The notes under the pieces: generated by a model | Databases searched by the model: none | What the model saw: only the letters and a program-made list of their open reading frames with translations | Told to the model about the DNA's origin: nothing | Origin: Aureimonas sp. AU22 | Lineage (GTDB): Bacteria > Pseudomonadota > Alphaproteobacteria > Rhizobiales > Rhizobiaceae | Reading direction: 5' to 3' | Assembly: GCF_001463745.1 (NCBI RefSeq) | Contig: NZ_BBWJ01000032.1 | Span: 124,001-188,000 of the forward strand | Length of the DNA: 64,000 bases | Part shown: piece by piece, positions 16,313-25,253 of the stretch | How positions within the stretch are numbered: the stretch's first letter is position 1 | Layout of the letters: each line of letters opens with the position of its first letter | Program-made: the position numbers and the translations under genes

Positions 16313-16602
16313 ACGGTCTGGCCGTAGTGGTTTCCGAGCAGGCTTGGCAAAGGCATGCGAACGCGCACAATCGAGCGCAGACAGCTGAAGCGCCTGTCCG
16401 CGGTAACACACATGAACCTCTTTCCACCACTTCAACGCCGCGACGCCAAAACGCCTGCCGCGATCGCCGCCGTAACCCGGAAGTAACCACGCGCGTCTGA
16501 TCGAGCAAAATTTCGTTGGAAAATACCGCGACTTCAACCGCAAAAAAACGTCGCAAGCCCTCGTCGGAACTGGCTTCGCGTCCTCGGTTACCGGAAGAAA
16601 AA
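16313..16602. other. 290-bp spacer between hsdR and tRNA-Gly
   Basis: No gene is supported. An AT-richer stretch (16500-16560) with A-runs lies near the tRNA 3' end. This is where the junction between island and core is expected. I found no second copy of the tRNA 3' end in the window. Confidence 0.4.
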
Positions 16603-16677
16603 TGGAGCGGGCGATGGGATTCGAACCCACGACCCCAACCTTGGCAAGGTTGTGCTCTACCCCTGAGCTACGCCCGC
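16603..16677 (-). tRNA. tRNA-Gly (anticodon GCC)
   Basis: Read on the minus strand, the acceptor arm GCGGGCG pairs with CGCCCGC, followed by discriminator U and an encoded CCA. The D arm is GCUC..GAGC, the anticodon stem CAACC/GGUUG with loop UUGCCAA (anticodon GCC), and the T arm GUGGG-UUCGAAU-CCCAU. The total is 75 nt including CCA. The 3' end faces the accessory island, so the gene is a plausible integration target for it. Confidence 0.97.
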
Positions 16678-17017
16678 CCGCTCCCCGCTGGAGGCCGTCG
16701 CTGCGGCGTCTGCGGTGAGCGGCTTATGGCCCAACGGCGGGAGGATTGCAACAGGGAAAATGACAAGGCCGCGACGATGGCCGGAGGGGGTCTGGAGACC
16801 CGGCCGGACTGGTCTGTGCCTCGTTGCGGGCGACGGCTTCGCGGAGCGGGCTTCCCTTCTTGATGGCGTGGCGCTTGCGCACGATATGGCGACCTGTCAT
16901 CCCGAAAGGTGCCGGGCGGCCATGCCGGTCGCCCGAGACGATCTTCAGGCTCCATCCGAATGCGTTTCCCGAAGGGGCGCGTCCGGCGACGAGCCATCAG
17001 CGACGCGGACGGTCTCG
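16678..17017. other. 340-bp region with no recognised gene
   Basis: This lies between the tRNA-Gly 5' side and the CnoX-like gene. It must hold both promoters. I see no clear -35/-10 pair, repeat or terminator. An open frame reaching upstream from the next gene is not protein-like. Confidence 0.4.
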
Positions 17018-17995
17018 ATGAGCAACAATCCCTATGCTTCGCCGCTCGGCGGCTACGGCGCCCAGACGACGGCCGCAGGCGCCTCCGCCGCCCGGCCGGG
17101 CCCTTCCGCGCCGGGCGGCGATCTGGTGAAGGACACCACAACCGCCAGCTTCTCGGCCGACGTCGTGCGGGAATCGCGCAACCAGCCGGTGCTCGTCGAC
17201 TTCTGGGCGCCGTGGTGCGGGCCGTGCAAGCAGCTGACGCCGGTGCTGGAGCGCGTGGTCCAGGCTGCGGGCGGGCGCGTCAAGCTGGTCAAGATGAACA
17301 TCGACGAGCATCCGTCGATCGCCGGTCAGCTCGGTGTCCAGTCCATCCCGGCCGTGTTCGCCTTCGTGGACGGCCAGCCGGTGGACGGGTTCATGGGCGC
17401 GCTGCCCGAGAGCGAGGTCAAGGCCTTCATCGACAGGCTGACGGCCGGCCGTCCGGCTCCCGGCGGCGATCCGCTGGCCGAGGCTCTGGAGCAGGCCGGC
17501 GAGTTCCTGAAGGCCGGGAACGCGGCGCAGGCGTCGCAGCTCTTCGGCGCGGTGCTGCAGCACGATCCGGAAAACGCCAAGGCGGCCGCCGGCCTTGCCG
17601 AGTGCTATCTCCTGGCCGGCGATACGGCACGGGCGCAGTCGGTGGCGGATGCGATGCCGCCGGCGGTCCTGGACGATCCGGCCTTCGCGCCCGTGAAGGC
17701 GCGGCTGAAGCTTCTGGAGGAGATCGCGGGGCTCGGCGACGCCAAGGCGCTGCGGGCGCGGCTCGAGACGGACCCGGACGACCACCAGGCGCGTTTCGAC
17801 CTCGCGCTGATCTCGCAGGCGGAGGGCGACCGGGCCGCCGCCGCGGACGGGCTTCTGGAAATCGTGCGGCGCGACCGTGCGTTCGAGGACGACGGCGCGC
17901 GGCGGAAGCTCCTCGAATTCTTCGAGGCCTGGGGCCCGATGGACCCCGCCACCAAGGACGGACGGCGCAAGCTGTCGTCGCTCCTGTTCCGCTAG
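17018..17995 (+). CDS. cnoX: Thioredoxin/TPR co-chaperone of the CnoX (YbbN) family (325 aa)
   Basis: The start is MSNNPYASPLGGYGAQ. The long frame upstream lacks protein character. A thioredoxin fold at about 40-145 carries the FWAPWCGPCKQ active site and the cis-proline (SIPAVFAF). A TPR-like helical domain (EQAGEFLKAGNAAQASQLFG, AAAGLAECYLLAGDTARAQS) continues to the end. This layout is that of CnoX/YbbN, a redox-linked holdase that hands substrates to GroEL and DnaK. Here the CxxC is complete, so thiol-disulfide activity is likely. It heads a same-strand cluster with the LON-domain and Trm112 genes, an order common in alphaproteobacteria. Confidence 0.85.
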   Translation: MSNNPYASPLGGYGAQTTAAGASAARPGPSAPGGDLVKDTTTASFSADVVRESRNQPVLVDFWAPWCGPCKQLTPVLERVVQAAGGRVKLVKMNIDEHPSIAGQLGVQSIPAVFAFVDGQPVDGFMGALPESEVKAFIDRLTAGRPAPGGDPLAEALEQAGEFLKAGNAAQASQLFGAVLQHDPENAKAAAGLAECYLLAGDTARAQSVADAMPPAVLDDPAFAPVKARLKLLEEIAGLGDAKALRARLETDPDDHQARFDLALISQAEGDRAAAADGLLEIVRRDRAFEDDGARRKLLEFFEAWGPMDPATKDGRRKLSSLLFR

Positions 17996-18118
17996 GCCCG
18001 TCCGGGCGCAGCGCGGCGCCTCGCCGCCGGATCGGGAGGGCGGGCGCGGATCCGTCGCCCTTGGCGAGGCGGGCCGCTGCGCCAATTGGGCGGGAACGCA
18101 CGAGAGAGGATCCAAGCC

Positions 18119-18799
18119 GTGGTTCAGGTCGGAAACGTCAACTACCGCACGGAAGCGGATCTGCCGGAAACCGTCCCCGTGTTTCCCCTGACGGGCGCCC
18201 TGCTTCTGCCGGGCGGCCAGATGCCCCTCAATATCTTCGAACCGCGCTACATCGCGCTGTTCGACAAGGCGATGACCGGCGATCGGGTGGTGGGCATGAT
18301 CCAGCCTCGTCTCGACGGCGGCCTGCGGCCGGACGGCGAGCCCGAACTGTGCGCCGTCGGGTGCCTTGGACGGGTCACCTCGTTCTCGGAAAGCGGGGAT
18401 GGCCGCTACATCATCAGCCTTCAGGGCATCGCACGCTTTCGCGTCCGCGAGGAGCTATCGGGGCCCGAGCCCTTCCGCACCTGCCGCATCGCGCCGTTCT
18501 CCGCCGATCTCGACCCCGGGGAGGGGGCCGACGAGGTCGACCGCGAGGGGCTACTCAAGGCGTTCCGCATGTACCTCGAGGCGAACCAGCTCCAGGCCGA
18601 CTGGGATTCGGTCTCGAAGGCCTCCAACGAGACGCTGGTCAACGCGCTGTCGATGATGTCGCCCTATGGCGCGGCCGAGAAGCAGGCGCTGCTGGAAGCC
18701 CCCGATCTGCGCACGCGGGCCGAGACGCTGGTCGCCATCACCGAGATCTCGCTGGCCCGCGAGAATTCGGGCGACGGCGGCGGACAGATCCTGCAATAG
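18119..18799 (+). CDS. LON peptidase N-terminal (substrate-binding) domain protein (226 aa)
   Basis: I chose the GTG start at 18119 because GAGAGAGGA precedes it by about eight bases. The frame opens earlier at a TTG without such a site. The protein is a stand-alone Lon N-terminal domain: [20 protein letters not shown], then [30 protein letters not shown] and a helical C-terminal half ([20 protein letters not shown]). The ATPase and protease domains of Lon are absent, as is normal for this family. It probably binds proteins, but its partner is unknown. It lies 123 bp after the CnoX-like gene. Confidence 0.88.
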   Translation: MVQVGNVNYRTEADLPETVPVFPLTGALLLPGGQMPLNIFEPRYIALFDKAMTGDRVVGMIQPRLDGGLRPDGEPELCAVGCLGRVTSFSESGDGRYIISLQGIARFRVREELSGPEPFRTCRIAPFSADLDPGEGADEVDREGLLKAFRMYLEANQLQADWDSVSKASNETLVNALSMMSPYGAAEKQALLEAPDLRTRAETLVAITEISLARENSGDGGGQILQ

Positions 18800-18833
18800 G
18801 GCGGCCATGTCGGTTCAACGCGAAGGACGAGCC

Positions 18834-19025
18834 ATGCCGGAGGAAGCCGAGCGCAATCGCCCGGACCCCAAGCTCCTGGAGCTTCTGGTCTGCCCCCTGA
18901 CCAAGGCGCAGCTCACCTACGATGCTGAGCGCGGCGAACTCGTCTCCAAAGCCGCGCGGCTCGCCTATCCCATCCGCAACGGCATCCCGATCATGCTGCC
19001 GTCGGAAGCGCGTCCGCTGGACTGA
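18834..19025 (+). CDS. Trm112 family protein (63 aa)
   Basis: The ATG at 18834 has AAGGA about seven bases upstream. An in-frame ATG at 18807 is less well placed. The product is a classic Trm112/UPF0434 (YcaR-like) protein: [19 protein letters not shown], then [20 protein letters not shown]. In eukaryotes and archaea the family activates methyltransferases for tRNA, rRNA and release factors, while the bacterial role is less clear. Only one cysteine of the usual zinc site is kept. It is the last gene of the CnoX-LON-Trm112 cluster and is convergent with cysN, 35 bp away. Confidence 0.9.
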   Translation: MPEEAERNRPDPKLLELLVCPLTKAQLTYDAERGELVSKAARLAYPIRNGIPIMLPSEARPLD

Positions 19026-19060
19026 CGAAGGGGCGGGGAAGACCCCGCCCTTCCTGCGTG

Positions 19061-20854
19061 TCAGATGCCCATGCCGTCGCGAACGTCGGTCGGGTCGGTG
19101 GGAACCACTTCGGTTTCCGCCGGAACCATCAGGCGCCGGAGATAGGGCCGCAGCACGAAGTCGAGGATCCCGAGGATCAGCGCCTGCCAGACTTGGAGGC
19201 CGAGCAGCACCGCGATGATCGCCATCATCACGGCGGCCGCCGCGCGGAACAGGGTGACGCCGCGCGCGCGCTTCGCATCGCCGGCAAGCGAGGGGCCGAG
19301 CCATTCGGCTTTCGCCCGATCGAGCCCCGAGCGCGCCTCGGGCGGGCTGCCCTTGGGTGCGGGGTTGGCGGCGGGCATGCCGAGGAGCGTCGTCTGCGTC
19401 TCCGGCAGGCCGGTCACGGTGCCGAGCGCCACCGTCTCGTTGGTGAGCTGGTCGACGAGGATGAAGGCGCCGAGCTCCCGGCTCTCCGTGTAGGTCGTCG
19501 CCACGAGCGGCTTGTCGAGATGGAGCGTCACGCGCCCGATCTCGTTCATCAGAAGCGCGTTGGCGGTGCGCGGCTGGTAGGAGTGGATGTCGATCGCCTC
19601 GCGGAGCACACGCACCGTCGCGGGCGCCTGCGCCGAGGCGAGGCGGGCGATGAGGCGCGCACCGGCGATCAGCGGGCGATCCACCATCCAGAGGATGTCG
19701 GCGTCGAGCCGCGTCTGGGGCGCGATTGGATCGCCCTCGCGCACGAGGACGTCGCCGCGCGAGGCGTCGATCTCGTCGGTGAGCGTCAGCGATACGGCTT
19801 CGCCGTCCTCGGCCTCCTCGACCTCGCCGTTCGGGCCGAAGATCGCGCGCACATGGCTGCGCTGGCGGCTCGGCAGCGAGACGACGGCATCGCCCTTTGC
19901 AACGCGCCCGCCCGCGACCGTGCCGCAGAAGCCGCGGAAGTCGAGGTTGGGCCGGTTCACCCACTGCACCGGCAGGCGGAACTGGGGCGATCCGGCGGCG
20001 AGCGTCTCGGGCTCGGCGCGCTCCAGCGCCTCGAGCAGCGTCGGCCCGTCGTACCAGGGGGCGCGGGTCGAGCGCGAGGCGAGGTTGTCGCCGTTCTTGG
20101 CCGAGAGCGGGATATAGGTGACGCTGGTAAAGCCGAGGCTCGGGCGGATCGCCTCGTATCCCCTGACGATCTCGCGGAACGTCGCTTCGTCGAAGTCGAC
20201 GAGATCCATCTTGTTGATCGCCACGATCACCGACTTGATGCCGACCATCGAGGTGATGAACGAGTGGCGCCGCGTCTGGGGCAGGATCCCTTTTCGCGCG
20301 TCGACCAGGATCACCGCGAGCTCGGCCTGGGAGGCGCCGGTCGCCATGTTGCGGGTGTACTGCTCGTGGCCCGGCGTGTCGGCGATGATGAAGGCGCGGG
20401 TTGCCGTGGAGAAATAGCGGTAGGCGACGTCGATCGTGATGCCCTGCTCGCGCTCGGCCGACAGCCCGTCGACCAGGAGCGCGAAGTCGAGGTCCTCGCC
20501 CGTCGTGCCGAACTTCTTCGAATCGCGCTTCAGCGTGTCGAGCTGGTCGTCGAAGACGGAGTTCGTGTCGTAGAGGAGGCGGCCGATCAGGGTCGACTTG
20601 CCGTCGTCCACCGACCCGCAGGTGATGAAGCGCAGGAGCGATTCGGCGGGCGAGGCCAGAAGCGGCATGTCGGCCTGGGGATCGACGATCTCGCTTTGCG
20701 CCTCGTCGGCCACGTTGCCGTCAGACGGGGTACCGTCGGGCGCGGGACCGGCGAAGGTCTCGTCCTCGGCGAGCACCCGCTCGTTGGCGGAGGCGGCCAG
20801 GATCTCGTCGCCGGCGGCGGCGGCCTGCGGGTCGGTCTTCAGCGCACCGCTCAT
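19061..20854 (-). CDS. cysN: Sulfate adenylyltransferase GTPase subunit CysN with C-terminal hydrophobic tail (597 aa)
   Basis: CysN is the GTPase that drives ATP sulfurylase: sulfate plus ATP gives APS. Residues 1-70 are an acidic, low-complexity extension. The G domain has GSVDDGKS (80-87), DTPGHEQ (159-165) and NKMD (214-217), and two EF-Tu-like beta barrels follow to about 490. Instead of a CysC APS-kinase domain, the tail (500-597) has a linker and a strongly hydrophobic stretch at about 536-568 (FRAAAAVMMAIIAVLLGLQV, then WQALILGILDFVL), like one or two membrane helices, followed by a basic/acidic end. CysN is normally soluble, so membrane attachment would be unusual. Its start overlaps the cysD stop by one base. 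Confidence 0.93.
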   Translation of the reverse strand: MSGALKTDPQAAAAGDEILAASANERVLAEDETFAGPAPDGTPSDGNVADEAQSEIVDPQADMPLLASPAESLLRFITCGSVDDGKSTLIGRLLYDTNSVFDDQLDTLKRDSKKFGTTGEDLDFALLVDGLSAEREQGITIDVAYRYFSTATRAFIIADTPGHEQYTRNMATGASQAELAVILVDARKGILPQTRRHSFITSMVGIKSVIVAINKMDLVDFDEATFREIVRGYEAIRPSLGFTSVTYIPLSAKNGDNLASRSTRAPWYDGPTLLEALERAEPETLAAGSPQFRLPVQWVNRPNLDFRGFCGTVAGGRVAKGDAVVSLPSRQRSHVRAIFGPNGEVEEAEDGEAVSLTLTDEIDASRGDVLVREGDPIAPQTRLDADILWMVDRPLIAGARLIARLASAQAPATVRVLREAIDIHSYQPRTANALLMNEIGRVTLHLDKPLVATTYTESRELGAFILVDQLTNETVALGTVTGLPETQTTLLGMPAANPAPKGSPPEARSGLDRAKAEWLGPSLAGDAKRARGVTLFRAAAAVMMAIIAVLLGLQVWQALILGILDFVLRPYLRRLMVPAETEVVPTDPTDVRDGMGI

Positions 20855-21795
20855 CAGAAGTAGCCTTCCTGCTTCTTTTCTTCCATCGAGGCGCCGCCGT
20901 CCTTGTCGATCAGCCGGCCCTCCCGCTCCGACGACCGCGAGCCCCGCATTTCGGAGATGATCGCGGGCAGGTCGTCCGCCTCCGAGCGCACCGCGCCGGT
21001 GAGCGGGTAGCAGCCGAGCGTGCGGAAGCGAACCGTCATCTCCTCGACGCTCTCGCCGGGCAGAAGCTTCATGCGCTCGTCGTCGCGCATGATGATCATG
21101 CCGTCGCGCACCACGACCGGCCGCTTCTTGGCAAAGTAAAGGGGTACGACTGGGATGCTCTCCAGCGCGATGTAGTCCCAGACGTCGGCTTCCGTCCAAT
21201 TGGAGAGCGGGAACACGCGGAAGCTCTCGCCTTGCCGCTTGCGGGTGTTGAAAAGGCGCCAGGGCTCGGGACGCTGGTTCTTGGGCTCCCAGCGGTGCTC
21301 GGCCGAGCGGAGCGAGAAGATGCGCTCCTTGGCTCTCGACTTCTCCTCGTCGCGGCGCGCCCCGCCGAAGGCGGCGTCGAACTTGTACTTGGCCAGCGCC
21401 TGCTTCAGCCCTTCCGTCTTCATCACGTCGGTGTGGAGGCGGCTGCCCGAATCGAACGGGTTGACGCCCGCCTTCACGCCCTCCTCGTTGATGTGGACGA
21501 TGAGGTCGAGGCCGAGTTCCTTCGCCCGCCGGTCGCGGAACTCGATCATCTCGCGGAACTTCCAGGTCGTGTCGACATGGAGAAGCGGGAAGGGCGGCTT
21601 GCCCGGCGCGAAGGCCTTCATGGCCAGATGCAGCATCACGGCCGAGTCCTTGCCGATCGAATACAGCATGACCGGGTTCTCGGCGGTCGCCGCGACCTCC
21701 CGGATGATGAAGATCGATTCCGCTTCCAGGCGCTGCAGATGCGTCATGTGCTTCATGGCGGGGGCTTTCAGGTGGGCGGCTTGTCTGTGGGCCAT
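20854..21795 (-). CDS. cysD: Sulfate adenylyltransferase small subunit CysD (313 aa)
   Basis: CysD is the catalytic subunit of ATP sulfurylase and binds CysN. The PP-loop [12 protein letters not shown] lies near 46, followed by [32 protein letters not shown] and [15 protein letters not shown], all standard. The length matches the family (about 300). Nothing like a good ribosome binding site precedes the first ATG, and the in-frame ATG at 21756 ([13 protein letters not shown]) is a likely alternative that removes thirteen residues. It is coupled to cysN downstream and follows cysH after about 60 bp in the same minus-strand operon. Confidence 0.95.
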   Translation of the reverse strand: MAHRQAAHLKAPAMKHMTHLQRLEAESIFIIREVAATAENPVMLYSIGKDSAVMLHLAMKAFAPGKPPFPLLHVDTTWKFREMIEFRDRRAKELGLDLIVHINEEGVKAGVNPFDSGSRLHTDVMKTEGLKQALAKYKFDAAFGGARRDEEKSRAKERIFSLRSAEHRWEPKNQRPEPWRLFNTRKRQGESFRVFPLSNWTEADVWDYIALESIPVVPLYFAKKRPVVVRDGMIIMRDDERMKLLPGESVEEMTVRFRTLGCYPLTGAVRSEADDLPAIISEMRGSRSSEREGRLIDKDGGASMEEKKQEGYF

Positions 21796-21855
21796 CCGAT
21801 TGGGGGATGTCCCGATGATCTCCGGCCGGCGACGTCCGGCCGGACGGTAGGCGTG

Positions 21856-22632
21856 TCAGATGTCCGCACGCTCGAACAGGGCGGCTTGCGCCTCCTCCGT
21901 GTCGCTCACGGCCACGGGGTCGTCGACATGGAGCCCGCATTCGCGCCGCGTCTCGTCCTCCCACCACCAGCGGCCGGCGCGCTCCACCTCGCCCGGCCGG
22001 ATGGCGCGGGTGCAGGGGGCGCAGCCGATCGACAGGAAGCCCTGGCCGTGCAGCGCGTTGACGGGCACGCCGTGGCGCGCGGTGAAGGCGGCGATCTCGG
22101 GCCGGGTCCAGTCGAAGAGCGGGTTCGCCTTGACGAGTCCGCGCCCGACGTCGGCGCTCGCGAACTCCATGCTCTCGCGGTTGGCCGACTGGTCGCGGCG
22201 AAGGCCCGTGATCCAGGCGCTGGCGCCGGCGAGAGCGCGGTTCAGCGGCTCGACCTTGCGCACGCCGCAGCAGGCCTTGCGCAGCTCCGGCGCGAAGTAG
22301 AAGGCGTTGATGCCCTGGTCGTCGATCAGCTCTTCCAGCGCTTCCGCCTGCGGGTACTTCGCCTTGATGCGCCGGCCGTACTTGTCCTCGGTCTCCTGCC
22401 AGAGCGAATAGGTCTCGGGAAACAGGCGGCCGGTGTCGAGCGTGACGACCTCGATCTTCAGCTTCTCGGAGAAGATCAGGTGCGTCAGCATCTGGTCCTC
22501 GATTCCGAGCGAGGTGGTGAAGACGATGCGGCCGGGCACGGTCTCGCGAAGGTGCCGGAGCCGCTCCAGCGGGCTCAGCTGAGGAAAGGCGGCGTTCAGC
22601 GCCTCGACGGTGCCGTCGAGCGCGGTGCTCAT
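21856..22632 (-). CDS. cysH: Adenylylsulfate (APS) reductase, CysH family (258 aa)
   Basis: The ATG at 22632 overlaps the upstream DUF934 stop (ATGA). The PAPS/APS-reductase PP-loop fold is visible in IVFTTSLGIEDQMLTHLIF and VVTLDTGRLFPETY. The paired KACCGVRKVEPL and GCAPCTRAI motifs give the CC...CxxC set that ligates a 4Fe-4S cluster, so the substrate is probably APS rather than PAPS. That agrees with the absence of a CysC kinase domain on CysN. It reduces APS to sulfite, which the CysI-type reductase then converts to sulfide. Confidence 0.94.
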   Translation of the reverse strand: MSTALDGTVEALNAAFPQLSPLERLRHLRETVPGRIVFTTSLGIEDQMLTHLIFSEKLKIEVVTLDTGRLFPETYSLWQETEDKYGRRIKAKYPQAEALEELIDDQGINAFYFAPELRKACCGVRKVEPLNRALAGASAWITGLRRDQSANRESMEFASADVGRGLVKANPLFDWTRPEIAAFTARHGVPVNALHGQGFLSIGCAPCTRAIRPGEVERAGRWWWEDETRRECGLHVDDPVAVSDTEEAQAALFERADI

Positions 22633-23144
22633 GCCCGTTCCCGCTGGGCGGCGAGGCGCTTCTGGAGGATGCTCTCTCCCTCGCCGTAGCCCGTCTGGTA
22701 GTGGTCGCCCACGATGTCCTTCGCCGCCATCCACTGCTCAACCGGCTGGCGCGCGACTATTGCGTCGGGCAGCTCGATCTCGTCGAAGCCGCAGTCCAGC
22801 GCCTCGCGGAACTGGTCGGCGATCAGGGGACCGGAGGCGCGCAAGGTTCCGGCGAAGCCCGCCCGGCGAATGCGCTTTGCGAGCGACAAGCCGCGCCCGT
22901 CCGAGAAGGAGGGGAAGCCGACGGAGATGAGATCCACCGTCGAAAGATACCCCTCCAGCGCGCAGAGCGGCGTGTCGCCGCCGACATGGAGGCCGAGCGG
23001 CGTGTTGCGCCGGTCGGCGATCGCCTGGTCGATCACTGTCAGGGGCACGATCACCGCGCCGGCGGTCAGCGACAGGTCGGCGACCTCCTCGACACGTGCG
23101 AACGCGTCGGCCTTGGCACCGGTCTCGTCGAGAAGAAGGCTCAT
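22629..23144 (-). CDS. DUF934 family protein of the sulfite-reduction operon (171 aa)
   Basis: This small soluble protein begins MSLLLDETGAKADAFARVEE and contains VPLTVIDQ, GLHVGGDTPLCALEGYLSTV, a SFSDGRGLSLAKRIRR segment and QFREALDCGFDEIELPD, the DUF934 pattern. The family is almost always found between cysI and cysH, as here, and is thought to help sulfite reduction, but no reaction is established. Both ends overlap their neighbours by four bases (ATGA), so cysI, DUF934 and cysH are tightly coupled. Confidence 0.9.
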   Translation of the reverse strand: MSLLLDETGAKADAFARVEEVADLSLTAGAVIVPLTVIDQAIADRRNTPLGLHVGGDTPLCALEGYLSTVDLISVGFPSFSDGRGLSLAKRIRRAGFAGTLRASGPLIADQFREALDCGFDEIELPDAIVARQPVEQWMAAKDIVGDHYQTGYGEGESILQKRLAAQRERA

Positions 23145-24826
23145 GCCGGCTCTCCCGCGGTCTCGCGCGCGACGTAGGCGGTGAAGCCTTCCTTGAAAGG
23201 CTCCAGCCCTGCGCGCTTCACCGTGTCGATGAAGGTCTCCGAGCCCTGCCGCTCGCGCTTGTAGACCGCGACCAGCGCCTCGATCGCGCCGGGCACCTGG
23301 TCGCCGTCGATGCCGGGGCCGACTCGCTCGCCGAGCGCGGCAAACTCCGAGGCGTCGCCGCCCACCGTGATCTGGTAGTTCTCGCGACCGGACTTCTCGA
23401 GGCCGAGAATGCCGATATGGCCGACATGGTGGTGGCCGCAGGCGTTGATGCAGCCCGAGATCTTGATCTGGAGGGGCCCCAAGTCCTTCTGGCGTTCTTC
23501 GGAGGCGAAGAGGTTGGAGATGTCCTGCGCGATCGGGATCGAGCGGGCGGTCGCGAGCGCGCAGTAGTCGAGGCCGGGGCAGGCGATGATGTCGGTCACG
23601 AGGCCCGCATTGGCCGTGGCGAGACCCGCCGCCTTGAGAGCCGCATGGACCGCCGGCACGTCGTCGAGCCTCACATGCGGCAGGACGAGGTTCTGGACGT
23701 GGGTGACGCGGAACTCGTCGAACGAATAGCGCTCCGCGATGTCGGCAAAGGCACGCATCTCGGCGTCCGACATGTCGCCTGGAACGCCGCCGATGGGCTT
23801 CAACGACACGGTGAGCGCGATGTAGCCGGGCTGGCGGTGCGGGAAGCCGTTCTGCTCCACGAAGCGGTCGAGTTCGGGATCGGCCGCACGGGCAGCGTCG
23901 AGCACTTCGGAGGTCGCGGGAAGCGTCTCGTAGGCCGGGGGTGCGAAGTAGCGGGCGATGCGCTCGACTTCGGCGGCCGGCGCGTTGATCGTCGGGCCGT
24001 TCAGCTGAGCGTATTCGTGCTCGACGCGCGCCTTGAACTCCTCCGTGCCGATCTCGTGGACGAGGATCTTCACGCGCGCCTTGTACTTGTTGTCGCGCCG
24101 GCCTTCCGCGTTGTAGACGCGCATCACGGCTTCGAGATAGGCGAGGAGTTCGTCCTTCGGCAGGAAGTCGCGGATCACCTTGCCGATCATCGGCGTGCGC
24201 CCGAGACCGCCGCCCACGATGATCTCGTAGCCGACTTCCTGGCTCTCCGGGTGTCGCAGGATCCGGATGCCGATGTCGTGCACCTTGATCGCCGCGCGGT
24301 CGTGCTCGGCGCCGGTCACGGCGATCTTGAACTTCCTCGGCAGCCAGGAAAATTCGGGATGGAGGCTCGACCACTGGCGGATCAACTCGCCGGTCGGGCG
24401 CGGGTCCTCGACCTCGTCGGCGGCAACCCCGGCGAACTGGTCGGCCGTGACGTTGCGGATGCAGTTTCCCGACGTCTGGATGCAGTGCATCTCGACATCG
24501 GCCAGGAGGTCGAGAATGTCGGGCACGTCCTTCAGCTTCGGCCAGTTGTACTGAAGGTTCTGGCGCGTCGTGAAATGCGCGTAGCCCTTGTCGTACTTCT
24601 CAGCGATCAGGGCGAGCTGGCGCATCTGCTTCGAATTCAGCGTGCCGTAGGGCACGGCGACGCGCAGCATGTAGGCGTGGAGCTGGAGGTAAAGACCGTT
24701 CTTCAGGCGCAGCGGCTTGAACTCGTCGTCCGACAGCGAGCCGTCGAGCCGGCGTTCCACCTGGTGGCGGAACTGGGCGACGCGCTCGCGCACGAAGCGC
24801 TCGTCGAATTCGTCGTAACGATACAT
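23141..24826 (-). CDS. cysI: Sulfite reductase (ferredoxin/NADPH hemoprotein type), CysI-like (561 aa)
   Basis: It carries two nitrite/sulfite reductase ferredoxin-like half domains and siroheme/4Fe-4S halves. KYDKGYAHFTTRQNLQYNWP is the first substrate/siroheme-binding region, and VGGGLGRTPMIGKVI follows. The cluster-ligating cysteines are in ACPGLDYC and KISGCINACGHHHVGHIG. It converts sulfite to sulfide with six electrons. The length and the missing flavoprotein partner point to a ferredoxin-type or CysI-alone enzyme. AAGGA lies nine bases before the ATG. It is preceded by the DUF2849 gene. The siroheme synthase gene cysG, often first in this operon, is not in the window. Confidence 0.95.
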   Translation of the reverse strand: MYRYDEFDERFVRERVAQFRHQVERRLDGSLSDDEFKPLRLKNGLYLQLHAYMLRVAVPYGTLNSKQMRQLALIAEKYDKGYAHFTTRQNLQYNWPKLKDVPDILDLLADVEMHCIQTSGNCIRNVTADQFAGVAADEVEDPRPTGELIRQWSSLHPEFSWLPRKFKIAVTGAEHDRAAIKVHDIGIRILRHPESQEVGYEIIVGGGLGRTPMIGKVIRDFLPKDELLAYLEAVMRVYNAEGRRDNKYKARVKILVHEIGTEEFKARVEHEYAQLNGPTINAPAAEVERIARYFAPPAYETLPATSEVLDAARAADPELDRFVEQNGFPHRQPGYIALTVSLKPIGGVPGDMSDAEMRAFADIAERYSFDEFRVTHVQNLVLPHVRLDDVPAVHAALKAAGLATANAGLVTDIIACPGLDYCALATARSIPIAQDISNLFASEERQKDLGPLQIKISGCINACGHHHVGHIGILGLEKSGRENYQITVGGDASEFAALGERVGPGIDGDQVPGAIEALVAVYKRERQGSETFIDTVKRAGLEPFKEGFTAYVARETAGEPA

Positions 24827-24914
24827 GCCGCTGGTCCTTGTGCTTGCCGCGAGAGCCCCCCTCGACCCTCGCCCACCCGGCGTTGCGGGCGCGTCCGCCC
24901 TCGCCGGAACCTTT

Positions 24915-25253
24915 CTAGAATTCCGCCTGCTTGCCGTACTGCGTCAGCATGGTCGGGCCCTTCTGGCGGATCGCCTCGCGGAAATGGCTGGCGACGGGCA
25001 GGCCGGCCTCGTCGCGCGTCACCTCGACGAGATAGGGATCGACGATGCGGTTCTCGGTGAAGCCGCGGCGCCCTTCGGCTTCCATCCAGGCGGCCAGCTC
25101 GGCGTCGTCGGCGATCAGCGCCGCCTTCGGGTCGAGGCTCCAGCCGTCGCGGGTCAGGAAGACGACCTCGCCCTCGAGCAGGTCGTTGGCGGTCATGATG
25201 ACCGGAAGCTTCGGCCCCTTGGCCTTCGCGCTCGCCTTGACGTCACCCGCCAT
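24915..25253 (-). CDS. DUF2849 protein, first gene of the cys operon (112 aa)
   Basis: This small soluble protein contains KLPVIMTANDLLEGEVVFLT, RDGWSLDPKAALI and ENRIVDPYLVEVTRD, the signature of DUF2849, which accompanies cysI in alphaproteobacteria. It may be an accessory factor for sulfite reductase, but no reaction is known. It is separated from cysI by 88 bp and is the first minus-strand gene after a 176-bp gap that should contain the operon promoter. Confidence 0.88.
   Translation of the reverse strand: MAGDVKASAKAKGPKLPVIMTANDLLEGEVVFLTRDGWSLDPKAALIADDAELAAWMEAEGRRGFTENRIVDPYLVEVTRDEAGLPVASHFREAIRQKGPTMLTQYGKQAEF

Noticed and set aside
1..16602. A second copy of the tRNA-Gly 3' end as an attachment repeat
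   Set aside because: I found none between position 1 and the tRNA. It could lie further left, so the island boundary is only partly defined.
16909..18900. A 663-aa plus-strand frame through the CnoX, LON and Trm112 genes
   Set aside because: A wrong-frame R/A/G-rich shadow of three recognisable genes.
19061..22741. A 1226-aa minus-strand frame through cysD, cysH and the DUF934 gene
   Set aside because: Only its last 597 residues are CysN. The upstream part is basic, R/A/P-rich shadow sequence opposite-frame to cysD, cysH and DUF934.
23096..25060. A 654-aa plus-strand frame opposite cysI and DUF2849
   Set aside because: It is the antisense shadow of a high-GC gene. The minus strand carries full sulfite-reductase motifs.
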